Of a stretch of DNA of 6,848 nt, positions 6,796 through 6,848 are shown one piece after another. The stretch lies in assembly GCA_948560485.1 (NCBI GenBank), contig CAOXUF010000046.1, positions 5,257 through 12,104 on the forward strand, written 5' to 3'. The notes below the pieces were generated by a model. It did not search any database, was not told where the DNA came from, and saw only the letters and a list, made by a program, of their open reading frames with translations. This stretch comes from an uncultured Eubacterium sp. Lineage in GTDB: Bacteria > Bacillota_A > Clostridia > Lachnospirales > Lachnospiraceae. A program made the position numbers and the translations under genes. The stretch's first letter is position 1. Each line of letters opens with the position of its first letter.

Positions 6796-6848
6796 GGCTC
6801 TTTGTCAAGAGTGGGGGTAAAAAGTTTATATGGCACAGTTGTGGACCA
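6796..6848. mobile_element. Possible terminal end of an ISL3-family insertion sequence (cut by window edge)
   Basis: GGCTCTTTGTCAAGAG at 6796-6811 resembles, from memory, the terminal inverted repeat of ISL3-family elements in Firmicutes, which typically begin GGCTCTTTGTCAA. It follows an AT-rich intergenic stretch, and the eight bases before it (TTAAAAAT, 6788-6795) would be the expected size and composition of an ISL3 target duplication. The transposase and the other end are outside the window, so this cannot be confirmed here. An ATG at 6830 opens a frame (MAQLWT) that runs off the edge; it could be the start of an element gene or mean nothing. Confidence 0.42.

Overview
The window looks like chromosomal DNA from a low-GC Gram-positive anaerobe of the Clostridia, most likely Lachnospiraceae. 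This rests on AT-rich coding sequence, strong AAGGAGG-type ribosome sites, protein wording typical of that family, and the gene order uvrC - hprK - ROK kinase - murB - rapZ - whiA - HPr-like. The assignment was read by eye from protein motifs; no search was run.

Layout: positions 2-5984 hold seven tightly packed genes, all on the + strand. They are the 3' half of uvrC (DNA repair), hprK (HPr Ser kinase/phosphorylase), a ROK-family glucokinase, murB (peptidoglycan precursor synthesis), rapZ (P-loop/GlcN6P-linked regulator), whiA (DNA-binding cell-division/chromosome-segregation factor) and an 84-residue HPr-like protein. Gaps are 9 to 55 bases and no terminator lies inside the run, so it probably works as one transcription unit. 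A good intrinsic terminator (6007-6045) closes it. A separate promoter-like region then precedes an unrecognised six-helix membrane protein (6136-6744). After that gene the last ~50 bases start with a sequence resembling the terminal inverted repeat of an ISL3-family insertion sequence.

How the genes fit together: the unit joins carbon-status sensing (HprK and its probable target, the HPr-like protein), entry of glucose into metabolism (ROK kinase), cell-wall precursor supply (MurB, RapZ) and division (WhiA). The HPr-like protein keeps the regulatory Ser46 but has Glu at position 15 and Ser at position 17 in place of catalytic His15 and Arg17. It should therefore be a Crh-like regulator and not a sugar-transport phosphocarrier. 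glmR/yvcK, which sits between rapZ and whiA in Bacillus and many clostridia, is absent here.

Points that most deserve a second look: the Crh-like HPr with a doubly changed active site; a Ser/Thr-to-Ile change in the Walker A loop of RapZ; and the putative IS end at the right edge. I saw no CRISPR array, tRNA, rRNA, riboswitch or obvious novel defence system.
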